A stretch of 64,000 nucleotides of DNA from positions 1 to 64,000 of the forward strand of contig NZ_LNDE01000002.1 in the NCBI RefSeq assembly GCF_002866025.1. Reading direction: 5' to 3'. This stretch comes from Thermotoga sp. KOL6 (GTDB lineage Bacteria; Thermotogota; Thermotogae; Thermotogales; Thermotogaceae). Positions within the stretch are counted from its first letter, which is position 1, and every line of letters starts with the position of its first letter. Both the position numbers and the translations under genes were made by a program. This document shows positions 25,876 to 35,257 of the stretch, one piece after another. Under the pieces are notes generated by a model. The model had not been told where the DNA came from, searched no databases, and was given only the letters and a program-made list of their open reading frames with translations.

Positions 25876-27868
25876 GATAGGACTCGAGGAACTTCCAGCG
25901 AGTGAGTTCGATAATATCTTGGAACAGATTCAAGTAAAGACGAAAGACTTATTGAAGTCCAACAGAGTCTCTTGTGATTCAATCGAGGCGTTCGTTGGAA
26001 GTAGACGTTTCGGTGTGCTCCTTTTCGGTCTTTCGGAAAGGCAAGAGAATTTCACTGAGGAGAAAAAAGGACCACCTTTGAAGGTTGCTTACGATGAAAA
26101 TGGTAAGCCCACCAAAGCTTTAGAAGGTTTCTTGAAAAAGAACAACGCTACTTTAGACGATGTCGTAGAACGTGACGGTTATGTGTACGTTTTCCGTGAG
26201 ATAAAAGGAAAAGTGGTTGAGGAAGTGTTACCAAACGTTTTCAAAGATCTCGTTCTGAGCTTGAATTTCAAAAAACCTATGAGATGGGGTACAGGGGAAT
26301 ACGAATATGTCAGGCCTGTTCATTGGGTTGTAGCTATGATTGACGATACGGTATTGGAATTGGAATTGTTTGGACTGAAAGCTTCCTGTGTATCTTTTGG
26401 GAAAAGGTATCACTCTGGCACTTTGGAAATACCGAGTGCAGAAAAGTATTATGAAACCCTCAGAAAGGGGTACGTTATACCCTCACCTATAGAGCGAAAG
26501 GAGATAATTTTGAATCAGTTGGATGATTTCGAAAAGAACACGGGCATGAAGGTCGAACGTGATGAAGATCTTATAGATGAGATCGTTGCAATCACGGAAT
26601 ATCCAAGAATAGTTGTGGGACAATTTGATCATAAGTATTTGGAACTTCCAGAAGAGATCATAGTCACAGCGGTTAAACATCATCAGCGTTCTTTCATTGC
26701 TCACAGAGGCGGTCTGACCAACTTTTTTATAGCATTCCAAGATGGTCCACAGCCTTCTGAAAACGTGGTAAAAGGATACGAGCGTGTGATAAACGCACGG
26801 TTGGAAGATGCACGTTATTATTTCTCCAAAGATCTTGAGACATCTCTTGAGAAGATGAATGAAAAGCTCAAGGATATCGTTTTTCAAGAAAAACTCGGCA
26901 CCCTGTACGATAAGGTAGAAAGGATAGCTAAGATTTCCCGTAAGATATGTGAAAGGCTTAACATTACAAATGAGTTCTCTGAGAAAGTACAAAGAGCTGC
27001 TTCCATATGTAAGGCCGATGTTGCTTCAAAAGTAGTATACGAGTTCCCAGAATTACAAGGTACCATGGGTAGAATCTATGCCTTGAGAGAGGGATATGAG
27101 GAAGAGGTGGCGTTTGCCATAGAAGACCATTATTCAGAAGATCCAAAAACTGTGATTGGTTCCATTTTAGGAATAGCAGATAGACTCGACACGATAGTCG
27201 GGAATTTTGCTGTTGGAAATATCCCCACAAGTTCCAAAGATCCATACGGTTTGAAGAACAAGGTGGATACTGTTTTCAGAATTGTGAGGAGAAGAGAATG
27301 GGATCTCTCACTTGAAGAATTGCTATCTTTTGCGTCTTCTTTGATTGGTTACCATTTATCTTCTGAGCTGGTGGATTTCTTTGCAGGAAGATTCTACCAA
27401 TTTCTCGTTGGCGAAGTTGAAGTGTCTTTTGATGTCGCTAGGGCTGTGAATCACCTTTGGAAACAGCCACTGCGTGGCATTCTGGCAGCGGAGGCACTTC
27501 AAGAAATTTCGGAAAGACCCGAATTTCAAGACCTGTTTGTCGGTTTTGAAAGGGTTCATAATATAACGAAAAACCACGATTCCACAGATTTCAATGGTGC
27601 CCTCTTTGAAAAAGAGGAAGAAAGAAAACTGATGAACAAGTTTTTCGAAGTGAAAGAAAAAGTTTTAAAGGCCTTGGAAAAATTGAACTATAAAGAGGCT
27701 CTTCAATATTTAATAGAGTTGAAACCCTACATCGATGAGTACTTTGATAACGTGTTTGTGATGGTGAAGAGGGACGATTTGAGAATGACCAGGCTTGGCT
27801 TTTTAAAGAACATCGATGAGTTGTTCATGATGATAGGAGATATGACGCATCTAGTCAAGAGAACGTAA
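25856..27868 (+). CDS. glyS: glycyl-tRNA synthetase beta subunit
   Basis: Large tRNA-binding subunit of the alpha2-beta2 glycyl-tRNA synthetase. The 670-aa protein starts [12 protein letters not shown] and carries [11 protein letters not shown], the HD-like region with AFAIEDHY in place, and a C-terminal anticodon-binding helical domain. I start at ATG 25856, behind GGAGGTGCAAACGA. The last 18 bases overlap the end of fliI on the opposite strand. It closes the gcv-gly operon. Confidence 0.96.
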   Translation: MRTALLEIGLEELPASEFDNILEQIQVKTKDLLKSNRVSCDSIEAFVGSRRFGVLLFGLSERQENFTEEKKGPPLKVAYDENGKPTKALEGFLKKNNATLDDVVERDGYVYVFREIKGKVVEEVLPNVFKDLVLSLNFKKPMRWGTGEYEYVRPVHWVVAMIDDTVLELELFGLKASCVSFGKRYHSGTLEIPSAEKYYETLRKGYVIPSPIERKEIILNQLDDFEKNTGMKVERDEDLIDEIVAITEYPRIVVGQFDHKYLELPEEIIVTAVKHHQRSFIAHRGGLTNFFIAFQDGPQPSENVVKGYERVINARLEDARYYFSKDLETSLEKMNEKLKDIVFQEKLGTLYDKVERIAKISRKICERLNITNEFSEKVQRAASICKADVASKVVYEFPELQGTMGRIYALREGYEEEVAFAIEDHYSEDPKTVIGSILGIADRLDTIVGNFAVGNIPTSSKDPYGLKNKVDTVFRIVRRREWDLSLEELLSFASSLIGYHLSSELVDFFAGRFYQFLVGEVEVSFDVARAVNHLWKQPLRGILAAEALQEISERPEFQDLFVGFERVHNITKNHDSTDFNGALFEKEEERKLMNKFFEVKEKVLKALEKLNYKEALQYLIELKPYIDEYFDNVFVMVKRDDLRMTRLGFLKNIDELFMMIGDMTHLVKRT

Positions 27869-29167
27869 ATAAAGATCGAGGAGTCTCTGAACGGTTTCTT
27901 CAAAGGAGGATTTTTCGAAGATACCTTGTTTCAAGAAAGCTTCTATGTCTTCCCTCATTTCCAGTGCTTTGTCCACAAGAGGATTCGTTCCACTTTTGTA
28001 TGCACCGATTTCTATGAGGTCCCTGGCAGATTCATAAGCAGCCATAATAGATCTGAGGCGGTTTGCCGCCTCTTTATGTTCTTCAGAAACTACTTCGTTC
28101 ATCAATCTACTCACACTCGAGAGAACATCGATTGCAGGATAATGATTTGATTCGGCTAATTGTCTAGAAAGAACGATGTGGCCGTCCACTATCGAACGTA
28201 CCGTATCGGAGATAGGCTCGTTGAAATCGTCCGCCTCAACAAGAACAGTATAAACAGCGGTTATGCTACCCACATCGGAGTTTCCCGCTCTTTCCAGTAT
28301 CTTTGGAAGACCGGCGAATACACTCGGGGGGTATCCACGTGTGGTTGGAGGCTCTCCTATTGCGAGCCCCACTTCTCTTTGCGCCATAGCCCATCTGGTG
28401 AGTGAGTCGACCATTAAAAGGACGTCGTATCCTAGGTCTCTGTAGTACTCTGCTATACTGGTGGCAGTGAGTAGTGATTTCACTCTGGAAAGTGCTGGTT
28501 GATCAGATGTTGAAACTACGAGAATCGATCTTTTCAATCCTTCTTCTCCAAGATCTCTTTCGATAAACTCTCTGACTTCCCTTCCTCGTTCTCCTATGAG
28601 AGCCAGCACACATACATCCGCGGTCGTATTTCGAGCAATCATGCCAAGGAGAGTGCTTTTCCCAACACCGCTTCCAGCGAATATTCCTATCCTTTGCCCT
28701 TTCCCAATCGTGATGAAACCATCAATGGCGCGAATACCCACCGGGAGGGGATCTTTTATCCTTTTTCTTTTCAGAGGGTGAGGTGGATTGTTTGATAGAG
28801 GATAATGATCCTCCGGAAAGAAAGGTTTTCCGTCGATTGGTCGTCCAAGACCATCGAACACCCTTCCAATCATATGTTTACTGACACCTATCTCTAATAC
28901 CTTGTTCGTTCTTATAACCTCACACCCCATTTTCAACCCAGATATATCCTCGTAAGGCATCAATACGACGCTTCCTTCCTTGAACCCCACAACTTCGGCA
29001 AGGGCATTTTTCCCATTGTGGAGAGATATTTTGCACATTTCACCTAAGAAAGCATCGGGACCTTGCGATTCGATAGTGAGTCCCACAACACGAGTAACTC
29101 GCCCGTTGAAACGGCTGAAATCTTCTTCACTTAGTCTTCTTTTCAACTCTCTCAATACGTTCTTCAA
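27851..29167 (-). CDS. fliI: flagellum-specific ATP synthase FliI
   Basis: ATPase of the flagellar type III export apparatus. The 438-aa protein has Walker A GIFAGSGVGKST near 165, the Walker B strand VLLMVDSLTRWA, and the FliI/V-type stretches IGEPPTTRGYPPSVFA and AIDVLSSVSRLM. I start at TTG 29167 behind GAGGTGGTAGGGT; no ATG fits. It overlaps fliH by 41 nt. It is the last gene of fliF-G-H-I. Confidence 0.95.
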   Translation of the reverse strand: MKNVLRELKRRLSEEDFSRFNGRVTRVVGLTIESQGPDAFLGEMCKISLHNGKNALAEVVGFKEGSVVLMPYEDISGLKMGCEVIRTNKVLEIGVSKHMIGRVFDGLGRPIDGKPFFPEDHYPLSNNPPHPLKRKRIKDPLPVGIRAIDGFITIGKGQRIGIFAGSGVGKSTLLGMIARNTTADVCVLALIGERGREVREFIERDLGEEGLKRSILVVSTSDQPALSRVKSLLTATSIAEYYRDLGYDVLLMVDSLTRWAMAQREVGLAIGEPPTTRGYPPSVFAGLPKILERAGNSDVGSITAVYTVLVEADDFNEPISDTVRSIVDGHIVLSRQLAESNHYPAIDVLSSVSRLMNEVVSEEHKEAANRLRSIMAAYESARDLIEIGAYKSGTNPLVDKALEMREDIEAFLKQGIFEKSSFEETVQRLLDLYLRSLD

Positions 29168-29825
29168 ACCCTACCACCTCTTCAAATATGTCTTCTACTA
29201 GTTTCCACTGGTAAGAAAAAGTTTTGTCAAGGATGCCAAACTCTGTCTCAACTACAACCCCGCCTTTTTCAACGTTAGGATCCGGTATCAATTTAGCGCT
29301 TTTCAATTCTTCAGAATCTAAGCGTTTTACATCTTCCGGATTCAACCTGATTTTCACGTCTTCTATGCCTGCCACTCTCGAGAGAACACTCTTCAGTTTT
29401 CTCTTAACCGTATCTTCATCCATTTCTTTTTCAAGAATCTTTCTGAAAAGAATTCTAAGCACCCCTAAGATTTCGGGGAAAGCTTTCTCTATTTCTTGAC
29501 TAAGTTGATCTTCTATTCGTTTCTTAAGAGTAAGGATGTAGTTTTGAAATTCCTGTTTTTGTTCCTTCACTTTTTGCAAGAGTTTTTCTGCCTCGTTCCT
29601 CATTCGTGCAGCTTCATTTGATGCACTTCTTAAGATACTATCGGCCTTTTTCTTTGCTTCTTCTATAATTCTTTTTGCTTCTTCCTTAGCCTGAGAAATA
29701 ACCTGTTCCTTGAGTTTTTCCATCTCCTGGAAATTTTCTTCTTTTTTTTCCTTGATTTGCTTTTCCTCTTTTTGAATTTTTTTGGGAAGATCTATATAGA
29801 ACACATCGTCTTTTCTGAAGAGCAT
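29127..29825 (-). CDS. fliH: flagellar assembly protein FliH
   Basis: Regulator and stator-like partner of FliI in flagellar export. The 232-aa protein is dominated by a charged coiled coil (about residues 20-105, repeated EEAKRIIEEAKKKADSIL-like segments). It is followed by the compact FliH/VATPase-E-type C-terminal domain with VEKGGVVVETEFGILD. Start ATG 29825 follows GGAGTTGATC. The call rests on coiled-coil shape, the C-terminal motif, and position between fliG and fliI. Confidence 0.88.
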   Translation of the reverse strand: MLFRKDDVFYIDLPKKIQKEEKQIKEKKEENFQEMEKLKEQVISQAKEEAKRIIEEAKKKADSILRSASNEAARMRNEAEKLLQKVKEQKQEFQNYILTLKKRIEDQLSQEIEKAFPEILGVLRILFRKILEKEMDEDTVKRKLKSVLSRVAGIEDVKIRLNPEDVKRLDSEELKSAKLIPDPNVEKGGVVVETEFGILDKTFSYQWKLVEDIFEEVVGFEERIERVEKKTK

Positions 29826-29826
29826 G

Positions 29827-30834
29827 TTACATGATCAACTCCTCTCCGCCACCTCTTGCTATAACTATCTCACCTGCTTCTTCCAGTCTTCTGATGATAT
29901 TTATGATTTTTTGCTGTGCTTCCTCAACATCCTTTAACCTGACAGGTCCCATGTATTCGAGTTCATCTTTCAAAAGGGCAGCAGCTCTTTTTGACATGTT
30001 CCTGAATATCTTCTCCTTCAGTTCATCCGATGCGCCTTTTAGAGCGAGAGCCAAATCTCTCGTATCCACTTCCCTCAAAACAATCTGTATCGATCTATCG
30101 TCAAGTTTGAGAATGTCTTCAAACACGAACATTCTTCTTCTGATCTCATCTGCAAGTTCTGGATTCTCCTGGGCCAGTTTATCCATAATTTTTTTCTCGG
30201 TACTTCTGTCGATGTTGTTCATGATTTCAGCGGCGGTATCGATTCCTCCTACTTTACTGAAAGTTTGACTCACAAAACCAGAGAGTCTCTTTTCCAAACT
30301 TTTCTCTATTTCTTTTACCACTTCTGGTGATGTTCTTTCAAGGAGCGCGATTCTTTTCAGAACCTCGGATTGAAGATCTTCAGGCAAAGCACCGAGAATT
30401 TGAGCCGCAACTGGCGGATCAAGATAGCTCAAAACTACTGCGATTGTCTGGGGATGTTCTCCCTGGAGGAAATTTACAAGTTGAACAGGGTCGGTGTCTC
30501 TTATGAAACTGAAAGGTTTAACCTGGAGCGAGGAAGTTAGTCTTTCGATAATTTTTCTTGCCTTCTCTGGACCAAATGCCTTCTCTAAAACCCTTTTCGC
30601 ATACTCTATTCCACCTTCGGAGATCATTTCTTTAGCTTTGACGAGATTCAAAAATTCCTCCAGAACCTGTCTTTTTTCTTCTTGAGAGACCTTCCCTATG
30701 TTTGCAATCTCTACTACAAGTTGTTCAACGGTTTCTTCATCTAAATGTTTCATCACCTGGGCGGCCTTTTCCGGGCCAAGAGCAACTAGGAGAACCGCTG
30801 CCTTTCTCTTTCCATCGAGTTTCTTCTCGGGCAA
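29827..30834 (-). CDS. fliG: flagellar motor switch protein FliG
   Basis: Rotor protein that couples the stator to rotation and switching. The 335-aa protein has the N-terminal KAAVLLVALGPEKAAQVMKHL, the middle-domain EHPQTIAVVLSYL and the C-terminal torque helix with MFVFEDILKLDDRSIQ. I start at TTG 30834 behind GAGGGGATGAT, which yields PEKKLDGKRKAA and the recalled Thermotoga length. The stop of fliF lies only 4 bases upstream. Confidence 0.96.
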   Translation of the reverse strand: MPEKKLDGKRKAAVLLVALGPEKAAQVMKHLDEETVEQLVVEIANIGKVSQEEKRQVLEEFLNLVKAKEMISEGGIEYAKRVLEKAFGPEKARKIIERLTSSLQVKPFSFIRDTDPVQLVNFLQGEHPQTIAVVLSYLDPPVAAQILGALPEDLQSEVLKRIALLERTSPEVVKEIEKSLEKRLSGFVSQTFSKVGGIDTAAEIMNNIDRSTEKKIMDKLAQENPELADEIRRRMFVFEDILKLDDRSIQIVLREVDTRDLALALKGASDELKEKIFRNMSKRAAALLKDELEYMGPVRLKDVEEAQQKIINIIRRLEEAGEIVIARGGGEELIM

Positions 30835-30838
30835 GGTA

Positions 30839-32443
30839 TCATCCCCTCTCAAAGAACCACAAACGGACTATCTCTGCAATGTCGGAGGGAGACCGGCTGA
30901 ATATGTTTTCCAACTCCTCCATGAGCTCCAAGATTTCTTTCTCCTCGGGAGAGATTTCTTCTTCCTCTTTTAACTCTTCCTGAAGGACTTCCTTTATCTC
31001 TTCTTCCAATCTTCTTCTTCTCTCTTCAGCCAATTTCCTTGCTCTCATTCTTCTAAACTGAACGATTAAAATGTAGATGAGAAGGAAAAGAAGGAATCCC
31101 AACAGGGCGATTCCAACCGAATAAATGGTGAACCTTTTTCTTGCTTGGATTAGTTCAATCTCTCTCTCCAGCGTTTTCTCTATTGTTCGATCGAAGGGTA
31201 AGAATGCGACAGCAACGCTCAAAGAAGCCGAAGAAGTGATCGATCCTACGCCTTTTTCAACTAGATCGTTTATAATGTCACTCCAATTGTTGCCATTCTG
31301 CAAAACTGTTGAAGAAGCATCTATAATCACAGCAATGGAGAGGGATGAAATTTCACCTTCATGGTTTTGAAGAATCTTTTGATATATCTCGTTTAGCTCG
31401 TAGTTTGTTATCGTGTGTGTTCTTTCGTAAGTACTTGTTCCTTCGCCGGTGATAGAGGGGTAGCTGAGAGGAGGAATGTTGGATTCTGTTCCCACTTCTC
31501 CTCCTGACGAAGGTGGTGCATTTTGACTTTTCTCTGTTTCCGTTTCTTGGCTTCTGACGAGTCCTTCTCTTCTTGCAGGAGCTTCGTATTTTTTCATTTC
31601 CGTTTCTATTTTTGTCCAATTTAGGGAAACGTCAGGTATAACCTCGACTCTCCCAGGGCCGAAAACGTTTTCTAGAGCTTTCTTTATCTTGGATTCATAA
31701 TATTTTTCGACCTGTTGTTTTAACTCGAGCTTATTTGAAGCGAGAAAAGTTTCTTCATCGGTTTTCAGCATGTCACTCAGTGATCTAGAATAGTTATCCA
31801 CGACCCTTACATTTTCCGGTTTCAAACCTTCCACTGCTCCAGAAACCAGTTCGACGATACCTTTTACTTGTTCTCGTGTTAGCGCATCGGGTCTTTCTAA
31901 TACAACAAGAACGGAAGCCCGTGGTTCGGCCATTTCACCGCGGACATAGTAAGTGTACTTTGGAAGAACGAGGTGAACACGCGCATTTTTAACGCCTTTT
32001 ATGGTCATAATACTCCGTTCCAATTCTTCCTGAAGAGCGATCTGATACTTCACTTGTTTGTCGAAACTTGTGGCACCGAAAGAATTTTCATTGAGTATAG
32101 AAAACCCTTTCCTAGAACTTCCCAACGTCCCTTCGGAAGCGAGTTTCATCCTTAGTTCGTACACGTTGTATTTGTCGGGAACATAGATATCTCCACCCGC
32201 TGTAACTTTGTAGGGAACGTTCATCTCTTCTAATTTTTGGATAACCGTTCCTGCTTCTTCTTCGCTCAGACCGGCGACAAGAAGTCTATAGTGAGGAGTG
32301 GTTGCTACGATTAAGAAGAGAACGATAGAGACAATAATGGCAATCATTATTCCTCCGACGAGGAATTTTCTCTCTCGAGACAGGGAATTCCAGGTATTCA
32401 ATGTTTTTTTCCATAGAGACTTTATCGATTCAAGGAAATTCAT
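30839..32443 (-). CDS. fliF: flagellar MS-ring protein FliF
   Basis: Forms the membrane ring of the basal body. The 534-aa protein has one N-terminal membrane segment (FLVGGIMIAIIVSIVLFLIV), ring-building motifs with HYRLLVAGLSEEEAG and NARVHLVLP, a low-complexity middle linker, a second membrane segment near the C-terminus (YSVGIALLGFLLFLLIYILI), and an acidic tail for FliG binding. I start at ATG 32443 behind AGAGGTGAACAAG; a GTG at 32455 is inside that site. Confidence 0.95.
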   Translation of the reverse strand: MNFLESIKSLWKKTLNTWNSLSRERKFLVGGIMIAIIVSIVLFLIVATTPHYRLLVAGLSEEEAGTVIQKLEEMNVPYKVTAGGDIYVPDKYNVYELRMKLASEGTLGSSRKGFSILNENSFGATSFDKQVKYQIALQEELERSIMTIKGVKNARVHLVLPKYTYYVRGEMAEPRASVLVVLERPDALTREQVKGIVELVSGAVEGLKPENVRVVDNYSRSLSDMLKTDEETFLASNKLELKQQVEKYYESKIKKALENVFGPGRVEVIPDVSLNWTKIETEMKKYEAPARREGLVRSQETETEKSQNAPPSSGGEVGTESNIPPLSYPSITGEGTSTYERTHTITNYELNEIYQKILQNHEGEISSLSIAVIIDASSTVLQNGNNWSDIINDLVEKGVGSITSSASLSVAVAFLPFDRTIEKTLEREIELIQARKRFTIYSVGIALLGFLLFLLIYILIVQFRRMRARKLAEERRRRLEEEIKEVLQEELKEEEEISPEEKEILELMEELENIFSRSPSDIAEIVRLWFFERG

Positions 32444-32464
32444 AATCTTGTTCACCTCTTGTTA

Positions 32465-32473
32465 AATTTTACC
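32465..32473 (-). promoter_or_regulatory. extended -10 promoter of the fliFGHI genes
   Basis: On the minus strand TGGTAAAAT forms an extended -10 element about 20 bases upstream of fliF. It looks like the housekeeping type rather than a sigma-28 element; I see no TAAA-N15-GCCGATAA flagellar promoter. Confidence 0.5.
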
Positions 32474-32524
32474 ACAGTGATCGTTGACAAGTGCCTGGAA
32501 AACAGGGATGGTTTAGGATGAAAA

Positions 32525-32533
32525 TGCTATAAT
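32525..32533 (+). promoter_or_regulatory. extended -10 promoter abutting the ecfA start (leaderless transcript)
   Basis: TGCTATAAT is a perfect TGn-extended -10 box ending 7 bases before the ATG at 32541. Transcription would begin at or within 1-2 bases of the start codon. No ribosome binding site lies between. Confidence 0.65.
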
Positions 32534-32540
32534 TCTCAGT

Positions 32541-33338
32541 ATGAAGATCGAAGTTGTTGGAGTTTCACATATTTTCTACCAAGGAACCCCCCTGGAAAGG
32601 GTGGCGCTCAAAGAAATCAACCTCGTTATTGAAGAAGGTGAATGCGTCCTCGTTGCTGGAAATACTGGCTCGGGGAAGTCTACTCTTCTTCAAATTATAG
32701 CAGGTTTGATCGAACCGACTGCCGGTCAAGTGCTTTACGATGGAGAACGAAGGAAAGGATACGAAGTGAGAAAACAGATTGGGATCGCGTTTCAATATCC
32801 AGAGGATCAGTTTTTTGCAGAAAGCGTTTTCGACGAAGTTGCTTTTGCTGTGAAGAACTTTTATCCGGAAGAAGATCCAGTTCGTCTTGTGAAAAAAGCT
32901 ATGGAATTCGTGGGTTTGGATTTTGAGATCTACAAATATAGAGTACCTTTTTTCCTATCTGGAGGGGAAAAAAGAAGGGTAGCAATTGCTTCTGTAATTG
33001 TTCACGAACCAGACGTCTTGATCCTTGATGAACCTTTGGTTGGGTTAGATCGAGAGGGGAAGAGAGACCTTTTAAAGATCTTGGAACGGTGGAGAAATAC
33101 CGGTAAAACTGTCGTATTGATATCTCACGACATTGAGACCGTGATAGACCATGTGGATCGTGTGGTTTTTCTAAAGGAAGGAAAGAAGATTTTTGATGGA
33201 ACGAAGGAGAAATTCATCAGGGAATTCGATTCATCTTACTTCACCGCCAAGCTGAAGGTGATGAAAAGACTGATTTTGGAAGGAAAAAATCCATTCTCGA
33301 TGAGCGATGATGAACTCATAAAAGGAGTGTGTCAATGA
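32541..33338 (+). CDS. ecfA: energy-coupling factor transporter ATPase
   Basis: ATPase of a group II ECF vitamin transporter. The 265-aa protein has Walker A AGNTGSGKST (about 38-47), Q-loop AFQYPEDQFFAE (the ECF-specific Q-helix region), signature LSGGEKRRVAIA, Walker B VLILDEPLVGLD and ISHD. The EcfT membrane protein, the second ATPase and any S component are not nearby, so it must assemble with proteins encoded elsewhere. The -10 box is so close that the mRNA is probably leaderless. Confidence 0.92.
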   Translation: MKIEVVGVSHIFYQGTPLERVALKEINLVIEEGECVLVAGNTGSGKSTLLQIIAGLIEPTAGQVLYDGERRKGYEVRKQIGIAFQYPEDQFFAESVFDEVAFAVKNFYPEEDPVRLVKKAMEFVGLDFEIYKYRVPFFLSGGEKRRVAIASVIVHEPDVLILDEPLVGLDREGKRDLLKILERWRNTGKTVVLISHDIETVIDHVDRVVFLKEGKKIFDGTKEKFIREFDSSYFTAKLKVMKRLILEGKNPFSMSDDELIKGVCQ

Positions 33339-33571
33339 TGAGGTTAGATGTGTTTTTGAAAATCTCCGTTGTGAAACGAAGAACAGTGGCACAGAAGTTG
33401 TTAAAAGGTCAAAGGGTTCTTGTAAACGGCAGACCGGCAAAAGCGTCCTACGAAGTAAAAGATGGAGACTTGGTAGAAGTCTTCCTTCCCACAAAAAAGA
33501 TTCTGATGAGAGTTGTTGGGAACGGTGGATATGAGATCCTCAGTGAGGAAAGATTGAATAGATTTTCTTGA
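33335..33571 (+). CDS. S4-domain RNA-binding protein (RqcP/Hsp15-like)
   Basis: A 78-aa protein made of one S4 RNA-binding domain: MRLDVFLKISVVKRRTVAQKLL, KGQRVLVNGRPAKASYEVKDGD. Such proteins (Hsp15, RqcP/YlmH type) bind ribosomal RNA or stalled 50S subunits. I start at ATG 33335, 7 bases after AAAGGAG and overlapping the ecfA stop by 4 nt. The last 32 bases overlap birA on the opposite strand. Confidence 0.85.
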   Translation: MMRLDVFLKISVVKRRTVAQKLLKGQRVLVNGRPAKASYEVKDGDLVEVFLPTKKILMRVVGNGGYEILSEERLNRFS

Positions 33572-34247
33572 TTTCTCCATCTATCTCAATCAAAAGGTAA
33601 TCTGATGTTATCTTCACGATTCTCCCCAGTTTTTCTTGTCCCCCTTCTCGGAGGTGCAGAATATCTCCCTCTTTCTGAATCAGGTATCTCTTCCAGATGC
33701 GTGTTAAAGCTTCTTTTTTCTTGGTATACTTTCTGAGAAGTATTCGGGCATTTTTAAGGATCATTTCTAACAACTTCATCAGAGAGAATTCTTTGTTCAT
33801 TATTTCTTTCAGGCTGATTGCTTGTGTTTTCAGTTCTTCTGGTATGTCGTTGTTCACGTTGATACCAACACCAACCACTATGGCCACAGGTTTTTTTCCT
33901 TCGAAAATACCTTCCGAGAGAACCCCTGCCAGCTTTCTCCCGTATAGATAGATGTCGTTAGGCCACTTTATGTTCACGTGAATCTTAAATTTTTCTAAAG
34001 TTCTCACAACACTCACTGAGAAAAGTCTTGTGTAAAAGGACGGCTCAATCTGTTTTCTGGGTTTGAAAAGAACAGAAAACCACAATCCGCCTTTTGGAGA
34101 ATACCAAATTCTCTTGTTCCTACCGTAGCCCGACGTTTGCTTCAAGGCAACAACGACTGTGCCGTCTGGATAATTGGTATGATTTTCCATTAAAAAGCGA
34201 TTTGTGGAATTTATTGTTTCAAAGGAGACAATCTTTTCTCCGATCAT
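33540..34247 (-). CDS. birA: biotin--[acetyl-CoA-carboxylase] ligase
   Basis: Joins biotin to the carrier domain of carboxylases. The 235-aa protein contains the catalytic loop SGYGRNKRIWYSPKGGLW (relative of GRGRxGRxW), IKWPNDIYLYGRKLAGVL, and VVGVGINVN. There is no N-terminal helix-turn-helix, so it is a class I ligase without repressor function. ATG 34247 follows GAGGTGGTG. Its promoter appears to share a -10 box with the divergent PLP enzyme gene. Confidence 0.92.
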   Translation of the reverse strand: MIGEKIVSFETINSTNRFLMENHTNYPDGTVVVALKQTSGYGRNKRIWYSPKGGLWFSVLFKPRKQIEPSFYTRLFSVSVVRTLEKFKIHVNIKWPNDIYLYGRKLAGVLSEGIFEGKKPVAIVVGVGINVNNDIPEELKTQAISLKEIMNKEFSLMKLLEMILKNARILLRKYTKKKEALTRIWKRYLIQKEGDILHLREGGQEKLGRIVKITSDYLLIEIDGEIKKIYSIFPH

Positions 34248-34262
34248 TTTTTCACCACCTCA

Positions 34263-34278
34263 TGATAGAATTCTAACA
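34263..34278. promoter_or_regulatory. symmetrical bidirectional -10 element between birA and the PLP enzyme gene
   Basis: The palindrome TAGAATTCTA (34266-34275) reads TAGAAT on both strands. On plus it is preceded by TGA and on minus by TGT, so both directions have a complete TGn-extended -10 box. Starts lie about 25 bases away on plus (34301) and 20 on minus (34247). Confidence 0.6.
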
Positions 34279-34300
34279 AACAAAACAAGGGGGGAAGACT

Positions 34301-35257
34301 ATGAAACTGGAACTCGCCTTCAAACCCACTCCTATTCAATTTTTAAAGAAGACATCAAAAGAATACGGATTTGAGATATACGTCAAAAGAGACGACCTCA
34401 CCGAGCTCGTTGGATCTGGAAACAAAATAAGAAAACTGGAGTATCTTATGGGAGATGCCATGAAAAAAGGCGCCACCATAGTTTTTACTTGTGGTGGGCT
34501 CCAATCTAACCATGCAAGGGCAACAGCTTACGTTGCGCGGAAACTTGGTCTTAAAGCTGTGTTGTTTCTCAGAAAAGGTGAAAAGAATTTAAACGGCAAT
34601 CTTCTTTTGGATTTCCTTCTTGGTGCAGAATTTGTAGAAGTTTCGGAAGAAGAATACGAGGATATAGAACGTATATTTTTGATTCACAAGAGAGAAAGAG
34701 AGAAGAAAGGTGAGAAAGTATACGTGATTCCTGAAGGGGGTTCTAACGCACTTGGTGCTCTTGGATATTTTGGGATGGTAATGGAACTTGAGAAGCAAAT
34801 CGACATAGAATCTCTAGATGCCGTGGTTTGTGCGGTTGGCAGCGGAGGAACAATCGCTGGAATTTCAGCTGGTCTCACTTTTTTAGGATACAATGTTCCA
34901 GTAATTGGAGTGAATGTAACCACGAAAAACGCAAGTTATTTCGCTGAAAAGGTGAGCAAGATACTCGCGGACATGGAAGATTTGGATTTGAAAACGAAGA
35001 GTTCCTCTTTCGAGATTTTGGATTCTTACAGAGGCCCAGGTTACGCTATTCCTGCTGAAGAGGATGTACAGATCATAAAAGAAATGGCCTCTAAGGAAGC
35101 GATACTTCTTGATCCGGTGTACACCGCAAAGGCGTTCAGAGGTATGCTGGATATGTTCAAATTTTCCGGTAAGAGAGTTTTGTTCGTACACACTGGTGGG
35201 CTCTTTGGCATATTTGCTCAAAGCAGGAGGTTCGAACAGTGTTTCACTACGCAGTAA
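34301..35257 (+). CDS. PLP-dependent deaminase (D-cysteine desulfhydrase / ACC deaminase family)
   Basis: Fold type II PLP enzyme of 318 aa. The cofactor Lys is in VGSGNKIRKLEYL (about residue 47), followed by FTCGGLQSNHARATA and the phosphate-binding GSGGTIAGISAGL. The SNHARATA motif is typical of D-cysteine desulfhydrase and 1-aminocyclopropane-1-carboxylate deaminase relatives. The exact substrate cannot be decided; D-cysteine or another D-amino acid is more likely in this setting than ACC. The start ATG follows AAGGGGGGAAG. It overlaps the DUF554 gene by 19 nt. Confidence 0.86.
   Translation: MKLELAFKPTPIQFLKKTSKEYGFEIYVKRDDLTELVGSGNKIRKLEYLMGDAMKKGATIVFTCGGLQSNHARATAYVARKLGLKAVLFLRKGEKNLNGNLLLDFLLGAEFVEVSEEEYEDIERIFLIHKREREKKGEKVYVIPEGGSNALGALGYFGMVMELEKQIDIESLDAVVCAVGSGGTIAGISAGLTFLGYNVPVIGVNVTTKNASYFAEKVSKILADMEDLDLKTKSSSFEILDSYRGPGYAIPAEEDVQIIKEMASKEAILLDPVYTAKAFRGMLDMFKFSGKRVLFVHTGGLFGIFAQSRRFEQCFTTQ

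Noticed and set aside
32444-32540. Sigma-28 type flagellar promoter before fliF
   Set aside because: No TAAA-N15-GCCGATAA-like element is visible; a housekeeping extended -10 fits better.
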